From Rhizobium sp. (GTDB taxonomy: Bacteria; Pseudomonadota; Alphaproteobacteria; Rhizobiales; Rhizobiaceae), in NCBI GenBank assembly GCA_019739215.1, contig JAHHDR010000001.1:1-64000 (forward strand): 64,000 bases of DNA. Direction: 5' to 3'. Shown in pieces: positions 10,197 through 19,978 of the stretch. Numbering within the stretch: the first letter of the stretch is position 1; each line of letters starts with the position of its first letter. The translations under genes and the position numbers were made by a program. The notes beneath the pieces were generated by a model that had not been told where the DNA came from, ran no database searches, and worked only from the letters and a program-made list of their open reading frames with translations.

Positions 10197-10279
10197 TACA
10201 GTCCTTACCGGCTGTAAATGCCCTCCTTGGGTGTTTCCTCCCTAGACTTGACCGCGCTTTCGGAGCGCGGTTCTTTTTT
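10197..10279 (+). ncRNA. mmgR: Alpha-r8 / MmgR (suhB-family) small regulatory RNA
   Basis: This is an about 80-nt trans-acting sRNA. It has a first hairpin TTACAG with CTGTAA, a second short stem CCC with GGG, then the single-stranded decamer TTTCCTCCCT at 10234-10243. It ends in a strong terminator, ACCGCGCT with AGCGCGGT, followed by TCTTTTTT. The decamer is the ultra-conserved hallmark of the alpha-r8 family as I know it. In Sinorhizobium meliloti MmgR limits polyhydroxybutyrate accumulation and binds Hfq. Identification rests on the decamer, the terminator, the size and the perfectly placed promoter; a covariance search with Rfam suhB would settle it. Confidence 0.85.
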
Positions 10280-10318
10280 GGCAGCCGCGTTGCGCCTTGC
10301 CAGCTGATGTCGGGATGC

Positions 10319-11203
10319 CTATTCGGCGGCGAGGGACACGTCGCCGCTGCCGCGGCAGACTTCGCTGGTGAAACTCTGGATGAAACTCCGGATGGAGAGA
10401 GCCACCTTGTCGAAATCCGGCTTCTTCCGAAGCGAGGACTCGTCGATATAGAGGCTTCGGTTCACCTCGATCTGCAACGCATGCAGGCCCCGTGCCGGTC
10501 GCCCGTAATGTTCGGTTATGAACCCGCCCGCATAGGGCTTGTTGCGCACCGCGACGAAGCCCTGCTCCTCAAGCAGCTTGAGGGCCACGCGCGACAGTTC
10601 CGATGACGCCGACGTGCCGTAGCGGTCGCCGATGATGAAATCCGGCCGGACGCCGCTGCCGGAAATGCGGATATTGCCGGGCATGGAATGGCAGTCGATC
10701 AGCACCGCGCGGCCGAATCGCGCATGCGTCCGCGCGATCAGCCGCCTGAGCACGGCATGATAGGGCTTGTAGATGACCTCGATGCGCTCGAGCGCCTCCT
10801 CGACGCCCAGCTTGCTGCGATAGATGTCCATGTTCTCGCCGACGATTCGCGGCACCGTTCCGAGACCACCGGCCACGCGCACCGAGGCGGTGTTGGCAAA
10901 CGGCGGCAGCCGGCCCTCGAACATCGTCGGGTCGAGTTCATAGGGCTCCCGGTTCACATCCACATAGGCGCGGGGGAAATTCGCCGACAGCATCGGCGCG
11001 CCGAAACCGACGCAGGAACAAAACAACTCGTCGACGAAATGGTCTTCCGAGCGCCTGATGGCCACCGGATCGAGCCTGGAGCACTCGGTAAAGGATCGCG
11101 GGTAGATTCGACCGGAATGCGGGGAGTTGAAAACGAACGGCAGGAACTGGCTTTCCGGCTCCCAGACTTCGAAAAGTTCCCCCTCCCTGAAATCCCAGAC
11201 CAT
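10319..11203 (-). CDS. N-formylglutamate amidohydrolase-family protein
   Basis: The 294-residue protein belongs to the FGase family, which hydrolyses N-formyl-L-glutamate to formate and glutamate. Family features are VFNSPHSGRIYP near residue 26, RSEDHFVDELF, and IDCHSMPG near residue 170 with its metal-binding and catalytic residues. HYGRPARGLHALQIEVNRSLY lies in the C-terminal third. The ATG has GAAGGAG five bases upstream. No hut genes are nearby. The gene is divergent from cpdR, an arrangement common in rhizobia, so its role may not be histidine degradation. Confidence 0.9.
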   Translation of the reverse strand: MVWDFREGELFEVWEPESQFLPFVFNSPHSGRIYPRSFTECSRLDPVAIRRSEDHFVDELFCSCVGFGAPMLSANFPRAYVDVNREPYELDPTMFEGRLPPFANTASVRVAGGLGTVPRIVGENMDIYRSKLGVEEALERIEVIYKPYHAVLRRLIARTHARFGRAVLIDCHSMPGNIRISGSGVRPDFIIGDRYGTSASSELSRVALKLLEEQGFVAVRNKPYAGGFITEHYGRPARGLHALQIEVNRSLYIDESSLRKKPDFDKVALSIRSFIQSFTSEVCRGSGDVSLAAE

Positions 11204-11413
11204 CCGGCTCCTTCTTTCGACGCGGCAAATTGACTGATTTGGCCATGTTGCCAGCAGCCGCTGGCCAAGTCCATACTACCGAAGGCTAAATAGCCGGATG
11301 CGCCCGCCGCGTGCGACAAAAAACCGACCCATTCACCGGATTTTTACCGCCCAACCGCTAGCTTTGGGTTTATCCCTCCTGAAAACGGATTTCATACAGG
11401 TAACATAACGCCG

Positions 11414-11776
11414 ATGAGCCAGAAGATCCTTCTCGCCGAAGATGACAATGACATGCGCCGCTTCCTCGTGAAGGCGCTCGAAAAGGCGGGTTACCGCGTC
11501 ATTTCCTATGACAATGGTGCCAGCGCCTATGACCGCCTTCGTGAAGAGCCCTTCTCGCTCTTGTTGACGGATATCGTCATGCCCGAAATGGACGGCATCG
11601 AACTTGCCCGCCGCGCCACCGAACTCGACCCCGATCTCAAGGTCATGTTCATCACCGGCTTCGCGGCCGTCGCCCTCAATCCCGATTCGAACGCCCCCAA
11701 GGACGCCAAGGTTCTTTCCAAGCCGTTCCACCTCCGTGAACTCGTCGACGAGGTCAACAAGATGCTGGCGGCGTGA
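11414..11776 (+). CDS. cpdR: Single-domain response regulator CpdR
   Basis: This 120-residue protein is a receiver domain without an output domain. The phosphoacceptor is D53 in LLLTDIVMPEMDG, with the acidic pair in LAEDDND and the conserved lysine in VLSKPFH. In Caulobacter and Sinorhizobium, CpdR is controlled by the CckA-ChpT phosphorelay. The unphosphorylated form primes ClpXP for degradation of cell-cycle proteins. Length, sequence and the divergent N-formylglutamate amidohydrolase neighbour all fit rhizobial CpdR1. A strong terminator follows. Confidence 0.93.
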   Translation: MSQKILLAEDDNDMRRFLVKALEKAGYRVISYDNGASAYDRLREEPFSLLLTDIVMPEMDGIELARRATELDPDLKVMFITGFAAVALNPDSNAPKDAKVLSKPFHLRELVDEVNKMLAA

Positions 11777-11807
11777 CGCTGCCGGCTTTTGCAAGAAAAC
11801 GACCAAG

Positions 11808-11847
11808 GACCAAAAAACCCTATTGACCGCATAAAGGTTTTTTGGTC
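11808..11847 (+). terminator. Terminator of cpdR
   Basis: Perfect 12-bp stem, GACCAAAAAACC (11808-11819) with GGTTTTTTGGTC (11836-11847), and a 16-nt loop. The U-run is inside the right arm. The structure overlaps the promoter of the downstream tRNA gene. Confidence 0.6.
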
Positions 11848-11851
11848 TATG
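11823..11851 (+). promoter_or_regulatory. Candidate promoter of tRNA-Val
   Basis: TTGACC (11823-11828), 17-nt spacer, TCTATG (11846-11851), predicting a start near 11858, eight bases before the mature tRNA. It lies within the cpdR terminator loop and right arm. Confidence 0.5.
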
Positions 11852-11865
11852 CGCCGGCATCGGAT

Positions 11866-11940
<75 letters not shown>

Positions 11941-11961
11941 TCCAGTTTACAGCCAGTGTCG

Positions 11962-11992
11962 AAAAATCCCCATTCGGGGATTTTTCTTTTTT
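11962..11992. terminator. Bidirectional intrinsic terminator after tRNA-Val
   Basis: AAAAATCCCC, 4-nt loop, GGGGATTTTT, then CTTTTTT on the plus strand. On the minus strand the stem ends in TTTTT, so it can also stop transcripts of the gene at 12018. Confidence 0.85.
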
Positions 11993-12017
11993 ATGTGCAT
12001 GCTTCAGCCGGTCGCTC

Positions 12018-14157
12018 TCAGAGGCCCTGCAGGAGATCGCGCAGCATGCCCTGGATCAGTTCGACGCGCGACAGGGCATCCTTGAGCTGGTCGTGATCCC
12101 GATGGTTGAGCGATGCGACCGAAACCTTGTTGGAAGGCGGGATCCCCGCGTTGATGTCGGCCACCTGCTGGGTCAGGATGAGTCGCATCAGGAAGCCGTG
12201 AATGTCGGCCAGCAGGGCCGCGTCCTCTTCCGATCGCCCCGCATGGCTGGCCGCCCCGAAAAGCCGCTCCGGCGTCGATAGCGCGCTCACCCCTTGCCGC
12301 AATGCCACGGCGCGCGCCCCCGAGACGATCGGAAGCAGCCCACCGGCCTTGAGGTCGACCCGGCCCTGATCATCCTTGCGCAGCCGCCCGAACATCCCGA
12401 GCGGTGCCTTGTGCGATCCCGCCACCTCCCCCATCGCGCGCAGCATCGACAGCGAACGATGGGCAATCGCCGTGGCATCGGACCGCAACTGTTCCGCCAG
12501 TCCGCCACCCGCCAGCGACGAGGCATGCACGGGGGTGAAATCATAGAAGATGTCGGCATTGAGCAGGGTCTCGGGGGACGGCCTTTCCGCCCAGGTGCCG
12601 ACATGCGCGCGCCATTCGCCGAGACGGCGCCGCCAGGGACGGTTCTTCGCCATGACGCCGCCCTTGCAATAGGGTATCCCCGCCCGGTCGAGGATCTCGT
12701 TCATCCGCACGGAAAACCGCATGAACCAGTCGTCGGCGGAGTCGAGATCGCCCTGGTAGGCGTCGGCAATCACGAGCGCGTTGTCCTGGTCGGGAGACAG
12801 CATGCTTTCGCCGCGGCCACCGGACCCGAGCACGAGAACGGCAAAGTCGGCAGGCGGCGGCCCCAGTCCCGCCGCGAGCAATTCCTTTTCGGATATCTCC
12901 GCCGCCCGCGCCGTCATCGCCCGGCTTTCCGCGGTGATGATCCCCGCCACCGCCCGCGCGTCGAGCCCGTCTTCGAGCAGGCCGGCCGCGAGCGCCGGCA
13001 GCGCCGCCTGTGCCTTGGCGAGATCGCGCGGCCGCTCGGCTTCCGCGATCTGGTCACCCACCGACAGCGTGGCCAGTGCGCGCTCCCTGAGCAGCGACCG
13101 CAGCGTGAACACGCCCTCGATCCGGCCCGCATTGTCCGAGACGCCGAGATAGCGAAGGTTGCGCCGCGCCATCAGGCCGAGCGCCCGGTAGAGATGGGTG
13201 TCGGCAGGCGCCGAGAGCACCGGCCGCGTCGCACGGGCGCCGGCAGCCGTCGCCTTTGCGTCATCGCCGTTTGCAAGGGCGCGCAGCAGGTCGCGCTCCG
13301 TGAGGATGCCGTGCTCGCCGTCGCCGAAATCGATGAACACGCAGCCGATACCGTGATCGGCCATCACCCTTGCCGCGTCCTGGAGGCTCGCATCCGGCGG
13401 GACGCCGATCAGCGGGCGCGCCATGACATCCGACAGCCGGTTGCGATAGAGAAAACTGTCGATCGCGCGCTGGCCGCCGCTGCGGCGCGCGCCCCAGCGC
13501 AAAGTCCGGCCGCTTGCCGGCACTGTCATACCAGCCCGCACTTTCCTGGTGGGCGATGAGGCCCGAAGGCTTGCGGCAGAGGCTTTCGAGTTCGCCCACG
13601 GTGCGAACGCCCGCCGCGAGCAGCCTGGGCTGTAGCGCGGCAAACACCCGCGCGGTCGTCAGCGCATCGCCGATCGCGGTGTGCCGGCCGGAAAGCTCGA
13701 CCCCGAGCCCGACGGCGAGGCTTTCGAGCGACGTGTCCACGAGCCCGGGCTCGAGCCCGGCGGCGATGAGCGCGACATCGAAGGCGCGCGGCTGCGTCCA
13801 GGCATAACCCTGCCTGATGGATTCGTGGCGAAGCATGGCCAGATCGAAATGAATGGAGTGGCCGATCACGATCCGCTCGCCGATGAAGGTCGAGAATGTC
13901 GGAATGATCTGCGCCAGGTTTGGCTTGCCGGCCATATCGGCGTCCGTCAGGCCATGCACCCGGCTCGACGCTGCGGGAATCGCGACGCCAGGGTCGACCA
14001 CCGCATCGAAGGCGTCCGCCAGTTCGATGTCGGCGCCGTTCATGCGCACGCCGCCAAGCTGGATGATTCTGTCCGCTCTCACATCGAGCCCGGTCGTCTC
14101 GGTGTCGATGACCACCGATTCGAGGGCGATCAGGGGAGACGCGGCGCTTGCCGTCAT
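12018..14157 (-). pseudogene. Exonuclease-CBS-DUF294 nucleotidyltransferase-like fusion, one +1 frameshift
   Basis: Repair gives 712 residues with three modules. Residues 1-190 are a DnaQ-type 3'-5' exonuclease: the first motif is VVIDTETTGLD, then IGHSIHFDLAML, and HTAIGDALTTA. Residues about 235-350 form a CBS pair (IDSFLYRNRLSDVM onward) that usually binds adenine nucleotides. The rest is DUF294 nucleotidyltransferase plus its substrate-binding domain, with LGSGGRGESMLSPDQDNAL as the GS/DxD-like motif. The frame breaks in the linker near 13480-13500. The start overlaps the upstream stop as ATGA. The gene is divergent from a sodium symporter pair, its usual companion; a role in controlling acetate-type uptake is inference. 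Confidence 0.85.
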
Positions 14158-14780
14158 CCGGCGGGCTCCATCCTTCTGGCAATCTCCGCGGCGATTACGG
14201 GCAGGTCGAGCTTGCGGCGAAGCGTCGACAGATGGTCGATGGTCCGGAAAGCAACGTTGTTGACGACCATTGTCCGGTCGGCCTCTCGCACCAGATCGTC
14301 GATCGGCGCATGCTGGAGGAGCCGCGAGGCGGTCGCTTCGGAAATCGCGTCCGCTGTCTGCGGCGGCTCGCGCATGAAGCGCTCCAGCCGCGCATCGAAC
14401 TCCGCGATCGCATCGGCCCAGCCGCGGTCGGCGCGGTGCTCGGGCAACTGTTCGCTTTCGAGCACCTCCCGGTACATGCCCGCAAGCACCCTGGCCTTCG
14501 AACCGGGATCGGCGGGCAGCAACTGCCGGATCTCGGTCTCGATGATCAGGATGAGATCCTGTGCGGCCACGGCGAACGTTTCCCATTTGCAGATCTGCAA
14601 CGCGAACCCGAAACCCGCGTCCTGGAACAGCCGGGGACCCGCGAGCAGCGTCCGCGCCCGGAGGTAGGAATAGCTCGACCCCTGCGCCAGAAAGGCCGCG
14701 CCCGCGCGGATCGCCTCCACCGCCGACGCCCAGTCCGCCTTCTTTTTCCTGGGTAGAATAGTACCGAACAATTCGAGCAA
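14154..14780 (-). CDS. Conserved protein of unknown function, partner of the DUF294 fusion
   Basis: This 208-residue soluble protein has no motif I can name. It is rich in helix-forming residues, with a run of aromatic and glutamine residues around GSSYSYLRARTLLAG. The TTG at 14780 is preferred because GGGAGG stands seven bases upstream; an earlier TTG at 14795 overlaps that site. Its stop overlaps the start of the DUF294 fusion by four bases, so translation is probably coupled. Both genes are divergent from the DUF4212/symporter pair. A partner role in the same signalling unit is inferred from context only. Confidence 0.75.
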   Translation of the reverse strand: MLELFGTILPRKKKADWASAVEAIRAGAAFLAQGSSYSYLRARTLLAGPRLFQDAGFGFALQICKWETFAVAAQDLILIIETEIRQLLPADPGSKARVLAGMYREVLESEQLPEHRADRGWADAIAEFDARLERFMREPPQTADAISEATASRLLQHAPIDDLVREADRTMVVNNVAFRTIDHLSTLRRKLDLPVIAAEIARRMEPAG

Positions 14781-15026
14781 AAGCGCACCTCCCAATGCCC
14801 CAACCCAGCGATTTCCGTCCCTTAGACTTTGGTCTAGATCGGGCTGTATACATTTGACACAAATCAGCGCCTACGCAACTATCCCAAAGTCGCATAGTCT
14901 TTCCAAGCGTTTGTGGGAGCATTGGGAGTTACGCAACACTTGGAGGAGACTGATTAATCGAGGGGAAGGCGGAGGAATTCTGCCGGGGCAGGGTTATCCG
15001 CCGACATTGAATCGGGAGGATTTGCT

Positions 15027-15293
15027 TTGTCAGAAAACTTGCCGCCGGAAGTGGCGGAGGCCCACTGGGCGAAGACGCGGGGCCTTATGTGGCTCACGCT
15101 CGCCATCTGGGCCTTCTTCAGCTTCATCATCCATTTCTTCGTCACGGCGCTCAACAACGTCGTTATTCTGGGTTTCCCGCTCGGCTTCTACATGGCCGCG
15201 CAGGGATCGCTGATCATCTTCGTCATCCTGCTCTTCTGGTTCGCATACCGGCAGAACAAGATCGACGAGGAGTTCGGCGTGGCAGAGGATTGA
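15027..15293 (+). CDS. DUF4212 protein, small subunit of a sodium/solute symporter
   Basis: This 88-residue protein has two membrane segments, about residues 20-42 (LTLAIWAFFSFIIHFFV) and 50-74. The N-terminal HW and the charged tail FAYRQNKIDEEFG are typical of DUF4212. Such proteins are always found immediately before an acetate-permease-like SSF transporter and are taken to be its small subunit. The start is TTG with GGGAGGA six bases upstream. The stop is 10 nt before the next ATG. TACGCAAC occurs twice upstream (near 14873 and 14932) and might be a regulator site. Confidence 0.9.
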   Translation: MSENLPPEVAEAHWAKTRGLMWLTLAIWAFFSFIIHFFVTALNNVVILGFPLGFYMAAQGSLIIFVILLFWFAYRQNKIDEEFGVAED

Positions 15294-15303
15294 GGGGGAG
15301 ATC

Positions 15304-17146
15304 ATGGCTACGACTATGAAGGGTGATTTCACCGACAATCTCGGACGGGTCTACGGCATCTATGTCGGCGGCTTTGCCGTGTTCGTCTTCCTGATGGCGA
15401 TGCTTGACCTGGCCGGGGTCCCTGACCGGGTGATCCTGTGGTGCTACATCGGCATGACCATCGGCATCTATGCCTTCATCGGCATCATGTCGCGCACCGC
15501 GCAGGTGTCGGAATACTATGTCGCGGGGCGATCCGTGCCCGCGGTCTACAACGGCATGGCCACCGGCGCCGACTGGATGTCCGGCGCCAGCTTCGTCGGC
15601 ATGGCCGGCACGCTCTTCGTGCTGGGCTATGACGGTCTCGCCTTCGTTCTGGGCTGGACGGGCGGCTACGTTCTCGTCGCCGTGCTGCTTGCGCCCTACC
15701 TGCGCAAGTTTCGGCGCCTACACCGTTCCGGACTTCCTGGGCACCCGCTATGGCGGCAATGCCGCCCGGCTCGTCGGCATCCTCGTGCTGTTCTGCTGCT
15801 CGTTCACCTATGTGACCGCGCAGGTCTATGCATCCGGCATCATCGCCTCGCAGTTCCTCGACATTGACTTCACCTATGCCGTCTATGCGGGCCTTGCAGG
15901 CATCCTGGTCTGCTCGATGCTCGGCGGCATGAAGGCGGTGACCTGGACCCAGGTGGCGCAGTATATCGTGCTGATCGTCGCCTACCTGCTGCCGGCGATC
16001 TGGATGTCCACCGTTCAGTTCGGCATCCCGATCCCGCAGCTCACCTATGGTGCCGCGCTCAGCCAGATCGCGGAATATGAGCAGATCCTCGGCGTCGTGA
16101 AGCAGCACGTCGTGCCCTTTACAAATTCATCGCCCATGGACTACTTCTTCCTGATCTTCTGCCTGATGGTCGGCACCGCCTCGCTGCCGCACATCCTGAT
16201 GCGCTTCTTTACCACCCCGACCGTTCGTGACGCGCGCCGGTCCGTGGCGTGGTCGCTGTTCTTCATCTTCCTGCTCTACTTCACCGCACCTGCCTACGCC
16301 GCCTTCTCGAAGTTCAACCTCATGGGTCTCTTCGCGAATGCCGAAGGCTTGCAACTGGCCTACAATGCGATCCCGCAATGGATGCTGCAGTGGGGTTCGA
16401 TCGAAGGCCACCAGCTCGTCACCATCTGCGACGTCAAGGCGGTCTCGGTCGCGGCCATTCAGGCCGCATGCGAAGCCAAGGGTTTTGCCACCGGCTTCCC
16501 CTATGCAGAACTGAAGCTCAACAACGACATGATCGTGCTGTCGACGCCGTCGATTGCCGGCATGCCGATCTGGGTTGTCGGCCTTGTGGGCGCGGGCGGC
16601 TTCGCCGCGGCGCTCTCCACCGCCGACGGCCTTCTGCTGGCCATCGCCAATGCGCTTTCGCACGACATCTACTACAAGATGATCGATCCGAAGGCGGACA
16701 CCAAGAAGCGTCTCCTTGTCTCCAAGGTCCTGCTGGTCGTCGTCGCACTCGCGGCAGCGCTGCTGGCAAGCACGAAGCCATCCGACATCCTGTCGATGGT
16801 GTCCTGGGCGTTCTCGATCGCTGCGGCCGGCCTGTTCGCGCCGCTGGTTCTCGGCGTCTGGTGGAAACGGACGACCAGCACGGGTGCCATCCTCGGCATG
16901 CTGGCGGGCTTCGGCATCACGATGTACTACCTGATCGGCAACGTCTACGGCTTCGACTTCGTCAAGGGTACCGGCGATGAACTCAACTGGTTCGACGTCA
17001 AGTCGATCTCGTCGGGCATCTTCGGTGTGCCGGTGGCATTCATCGTCACCATCGTCGTGTCGCTCGTCACACCAGCGCCGAGCCAGGAGATGCAGGACTT
17101 CGTCGACAAGCTGCGGCTGCCAAAGGGCGGCCACATGATGGCTTGA
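15304..17146 (+). pseudogene. Sodium:solute symporter, ActP/VC_2705 subfamily, one +1 frameshift
   Basis: Repair gives 613 residues with about 13 membrane segments. It belongs to the SSF family subgroup that works with DUF4212 and carries acetate or other short carboxylates with sodium. SSF signatures include SEYYVAGRSVPAVYNGMATGADWMSGASF and the core region GGMKAVTWTQVAQY. The frame breaks at 15709-15711: AAGTTTCGG should read AAGTTCGG so that LRKFGAYTVPDFLGTRYGG is continuous. An unusual soluble insertion, near EGHQLVTICDVKAVS, lies between late helices, as in this subfamily. A strong terminator follows. Confidence 0.9.
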
Positions 17147-17175
17147 TGCCATACGACAGCTTGGCCTAAGAACGG

Positions 17176-17203
17176 ATGCAGGGCCCCCGGGCCCTGCATT
17201 TTT
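17176..17203 (+). terminator. Terminator of the symporter operon
   Basis: ATGCAGGGCCC and GGGCCCTGCAT form a near-perfect palindrome with a minimal loop, followed by TTTTT. It stands 30 nt after the symporter stop. Confidence 0.85.
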
Positions 17204-17224
17204 CGTTATTTGCGGGACCGTCAC

Positions 17225-17626
17225 ATGCTTTCTTCCGCCCTTCGCGGCCTACTTATCGTCATCGTTACCTATGTCGGCGCCGTCGCCACCTTCCTGATCG
17301 GAGGCGCCCCCGGCATCGTGTCGGTCTATCTCGGCGGCACCTACGCACTCACCGCCCTGGCCGCCCTGCTGTTTTCCCGCGGACTGCTGGAACTGCTGGT
17401 CGGTGTCGATCGCGACATCGCCTTCTTCGTCGTTCTCCGCAAGGTCAGCGACCCCCTGCTGGCCCTCGTCAGCCCGATAACGCCGGGCTTCCTTGTTCCC
17501 TTCGCGGTCTCGCTCTACGCGGCGTTCCTGTTCTTCTTCCTGAAGCTCTTCCTGTTCGGCGACGGATTCCTCGGTGTCCCGCCGCTGTTCATCCTGCTCT
17601 ACCTTGTCCTGATGACCGCGTTCTGA
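17225..17626 (+). CDS. Small membrane protein of unknown function
   Basis: This 133-residue protein has four predicted membrane segments (about residues 8-28, 36-56, 76-98 and 104-130). It has very few charged residues, and the cytoplasmic link GVDRDIAFFVVLRKVSD joins the halves. The ATG at 17225 is chosen over an upstream TTG at 17210 because neither has a good ribosome-binding site and the ATG gives a normal N-terminus. It is separated from the symporter by a terminator, so it is probably expressed by read-through or its own promoter. No function can be assigned. Confidence 0.65.
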   Translation: MLSSALRGLLIVIVTYVGAVATFLIGGAPGIVSVYLGGTYALTALAALLFSRGLLELLVGVDRDIAFFVVLRKVSDPLLALVSPITPGFLVPFAVSLYAAFLFFFLKLFLFGDGFLGVPPLFILLYLVLMTAF

Positions 17627-17705
17627 CGTCAACCGCACGCCATCCCCGCCAACGCTCCGCACAGACAAATCCTATCAAGACGAGGAATATATTGTATTTT
17701 TTCCG

Positions 17706-17727
17706 TTATTATAAACTCGTATAATAA
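17706..17727. promoter_or_regulatory. Palindromic operator, copy 1 (peptidase/ABC operon)
   Basis: TTATTATA, spacer AACTCG, TATAATAA: perfect 8-bp arms. It lies four bases upstream of the -35 box. The core ATTATA N6 TATAAT recurs at 36608 and 40074. Confidence 0.7.
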
Positions 17728-17730
17728 TTC

Positions 17731-17758
17731 TTGACAAAGTGACGGCCGCTCGTATTCT
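17731..17758 (+). promoter_or_regulatory. Sigma-70 promoter of the peptidase/ABC operon
   Basis: TTGACA (17731-17736), 16-nt spacer, TATTCT (17753-17758). It predicts a start near 17765 and a leader of about 140 nt. I see nothing else convincing in the leader. Confidence 0.7.
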
Positions 17759-17903
17759 GGCAGCAAGACCGGAGATATCCGGCATGGGAACAGCGATGTG
17801 AGGAAACAATGCCGCCATGCCGGCGCTCGCTCGCGTGCGGACTTGCGCAACTCGCCTGTTCACCTTGCCGGGACCTCGCTGCACAGGGGCTTCAACGAAC
17901 GTC

Positions 17904-19923
17904 ATGACTCGGACCATCGACACATTTCCGCGCAGTGTGAAGACGATGGATCCGGTGTTCATCACGATGCCGGACGGCGTACGGCTCGCAGCCACCATCT
18001 GGCTGCCGGAGGATGCGGGTGAGGCCCCGGTCCCCCGCAATTCTGGAACTCATCCCCTATCGCCGACGCGACGGAACCGTCTTTCGCGACATGAAGATGC
18101 ACCCTTATGTCGCCGGGCACGGCTTCGCCTGCTGTCGCGTCGACATCCGTGGCTCGGGCGACTCCGAGGGCATCCTGGACGACGAATACACCGCGCAGGA
18201 GCAGGACGACGCCTGTGCGATCATCGCCTGGCTCGCCGCGCAACCCTGGTGCACGGGTGCGGTCGGCATGACCGGCATTTCATGGGGCGGCTTCAACGCG
18301 CTGCAGGTCTCGGCGCGCCGGCCGCCGGCGCTCAAGGCGATCATCGCGCTCTGTTGTTCGGATGACCGCTACGCGGACGACGTTCATTATTTCGGCGGCA
18401 ACCTGCTGACCGAGGACGCGATGTGGTCGAGTTTCATCCTCGGCCTCGGCGCCCTGCCCCCCGATCCCCAGATTGTCGGCGAGAGATGGCGGGCCATGTG
18501 GCAGGAGCGGCTCGAAGCCTCGACCTGCTGGTCGGAAACCTGGATGCGCCACCAGCGCCGCGACGCCTACTGGAAGTTCGGCTCGGTCTGCGAGGACTTT
18601 TCCGCCATCGACATCCCGGTCTACGCGATCAGCGGCTGGGACGACACCTATTTCAACGCCGTGCCGCGACTGATGGAAGGCCTAGGCGGCCCGCGCAAGG
18701 GCCTGATCGGCCCCTGGAGCCACGCCTATCCCTTCCTCGGCGATCCCGGACCGGCAATCCACTACCTGAAGGAAGCGATCCGCTGGTGGCGGCACTGGCT
18801 CGAAGGCGTCGACACCGGCATCATGACTGAGCCCGCCTATACGGCCTATATCAGGGATCCGCATCGCCCCGCGCATTTCTATCCCGACCATCCCGGCCAG
18901 TGGGTGCAGGAGCCAAGCTGGCCATCGCCCGGCATCCGCTCGCAGATCCTCCACCTCAACGACCGCAGCCTTGGTGCGGCAGCCGAATCCGGCGCGACGA
19001 TGCGCCTGAAATCCCCGCTGACGGCAGGTCGCGACTGCGGCCGCTATGGCGGCTATGGCGGGACGGTGCCCGACATGGCCGGCGACCAGCGCCGCGAGGA
19101 CGGCCTGGGCTTGGCCTTCGACACACTGCCCCTCGTGGACGATCTCGTTCTGCTCGGCCCGCCCGCGGTCAAGGTCATCCTGGCCTCCGACGTGCACCAG
19201 GCGACGCTGACTGCGCGACTCTGCGAGGTCTGGCCCGACGGCACGTCCACGCTCGTGACCTGGGGCACGCTCAATCTTTCGCAGCGCGCGAGCCGCGAAC
19301 ATCCGGAGGCGTTGACGTCAGACAAGAAGGTGACGGTGCGCGTCGAGCTCAATCACTGCGGCCACCGCTTCGGCCGCGGCAACAGGCTGCGGCTCGTCCT
19401 GTCGAACCAGCACTGGCCGGTCCTGTGGCCGGCGCCATCCATGCCGACATTCACGATGGAATCCGGAACCGGCTGGTTGATTCTGCCGGTACGCGACCCT
19501 CGCCCCGAAGACGGCAGCTTCGACTTCGAGCCCGCGGAAATCTCGCCGCCGGTGTCGGTGGAGGAACTGGCGCCCGAGTCCAACGCCCGCATCCTCTCCA
19601 TCGATGCCGGCGCGCGGGGCGAAACGCTGCGCCTGACCAGCGATTACGGCCGCCAGCACCTGCCCGACCGCGGCATAGAGACCTGGGCCCGGGTCGCCGA
19701 CACGATGGCGATCACCGAGGACGACCCGCTTTCGGCACGCCTCGACACCGGCTGGGTTCTCGGCTTCAAGAGCGCTGATTGTGACGCCGAGACAACGTCG
19801 AACGTGGTGGTGACATCGACCGCCACCCAGTTTCATCTACAATGGCGGCTGGAGGCCCGCGAGCGCGGCGAAACGATCTTCGAACGGGAGGGCGAGGCAT
19901 GGATCGACCGCGACTGTCTCTAG
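17904..19923 (+). pseudogene. CocE/NonD-family (X-Pro dipeptidyl-peptidase S15) hydrolase, one +1 frameshift
   Basis: Repair gives 672 residues. The S15 serine hydrolase domain opens with FITMPDGVRLAATIWLPE. The nucleophile elbow is GMTGISWGGFNAL. The acid and histidine of the triad probably lie in AISGWDDTYFNAV and GPWSHAYPF. A C-terminal jelly-roll (X-Pro_C) runs from about residue 330, with VKVILASDVHQATLTARLCEVWPDG. There is no signal peptide, so it acts in the cytoplasm. The frame breaks in the C run at 18030-18034, between EAPVP and AILELIPY. It heads a dipeptide-type ABC operon, so it probably cleaves the imported peptide, amide or ester. Confidence 0.88.
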
Positions 19924-19978
19924 CCGGATTTTCCGTGGGCGGGGTCTTCCTTCAAGCCGCAAACGCGGGGCCCCACGC

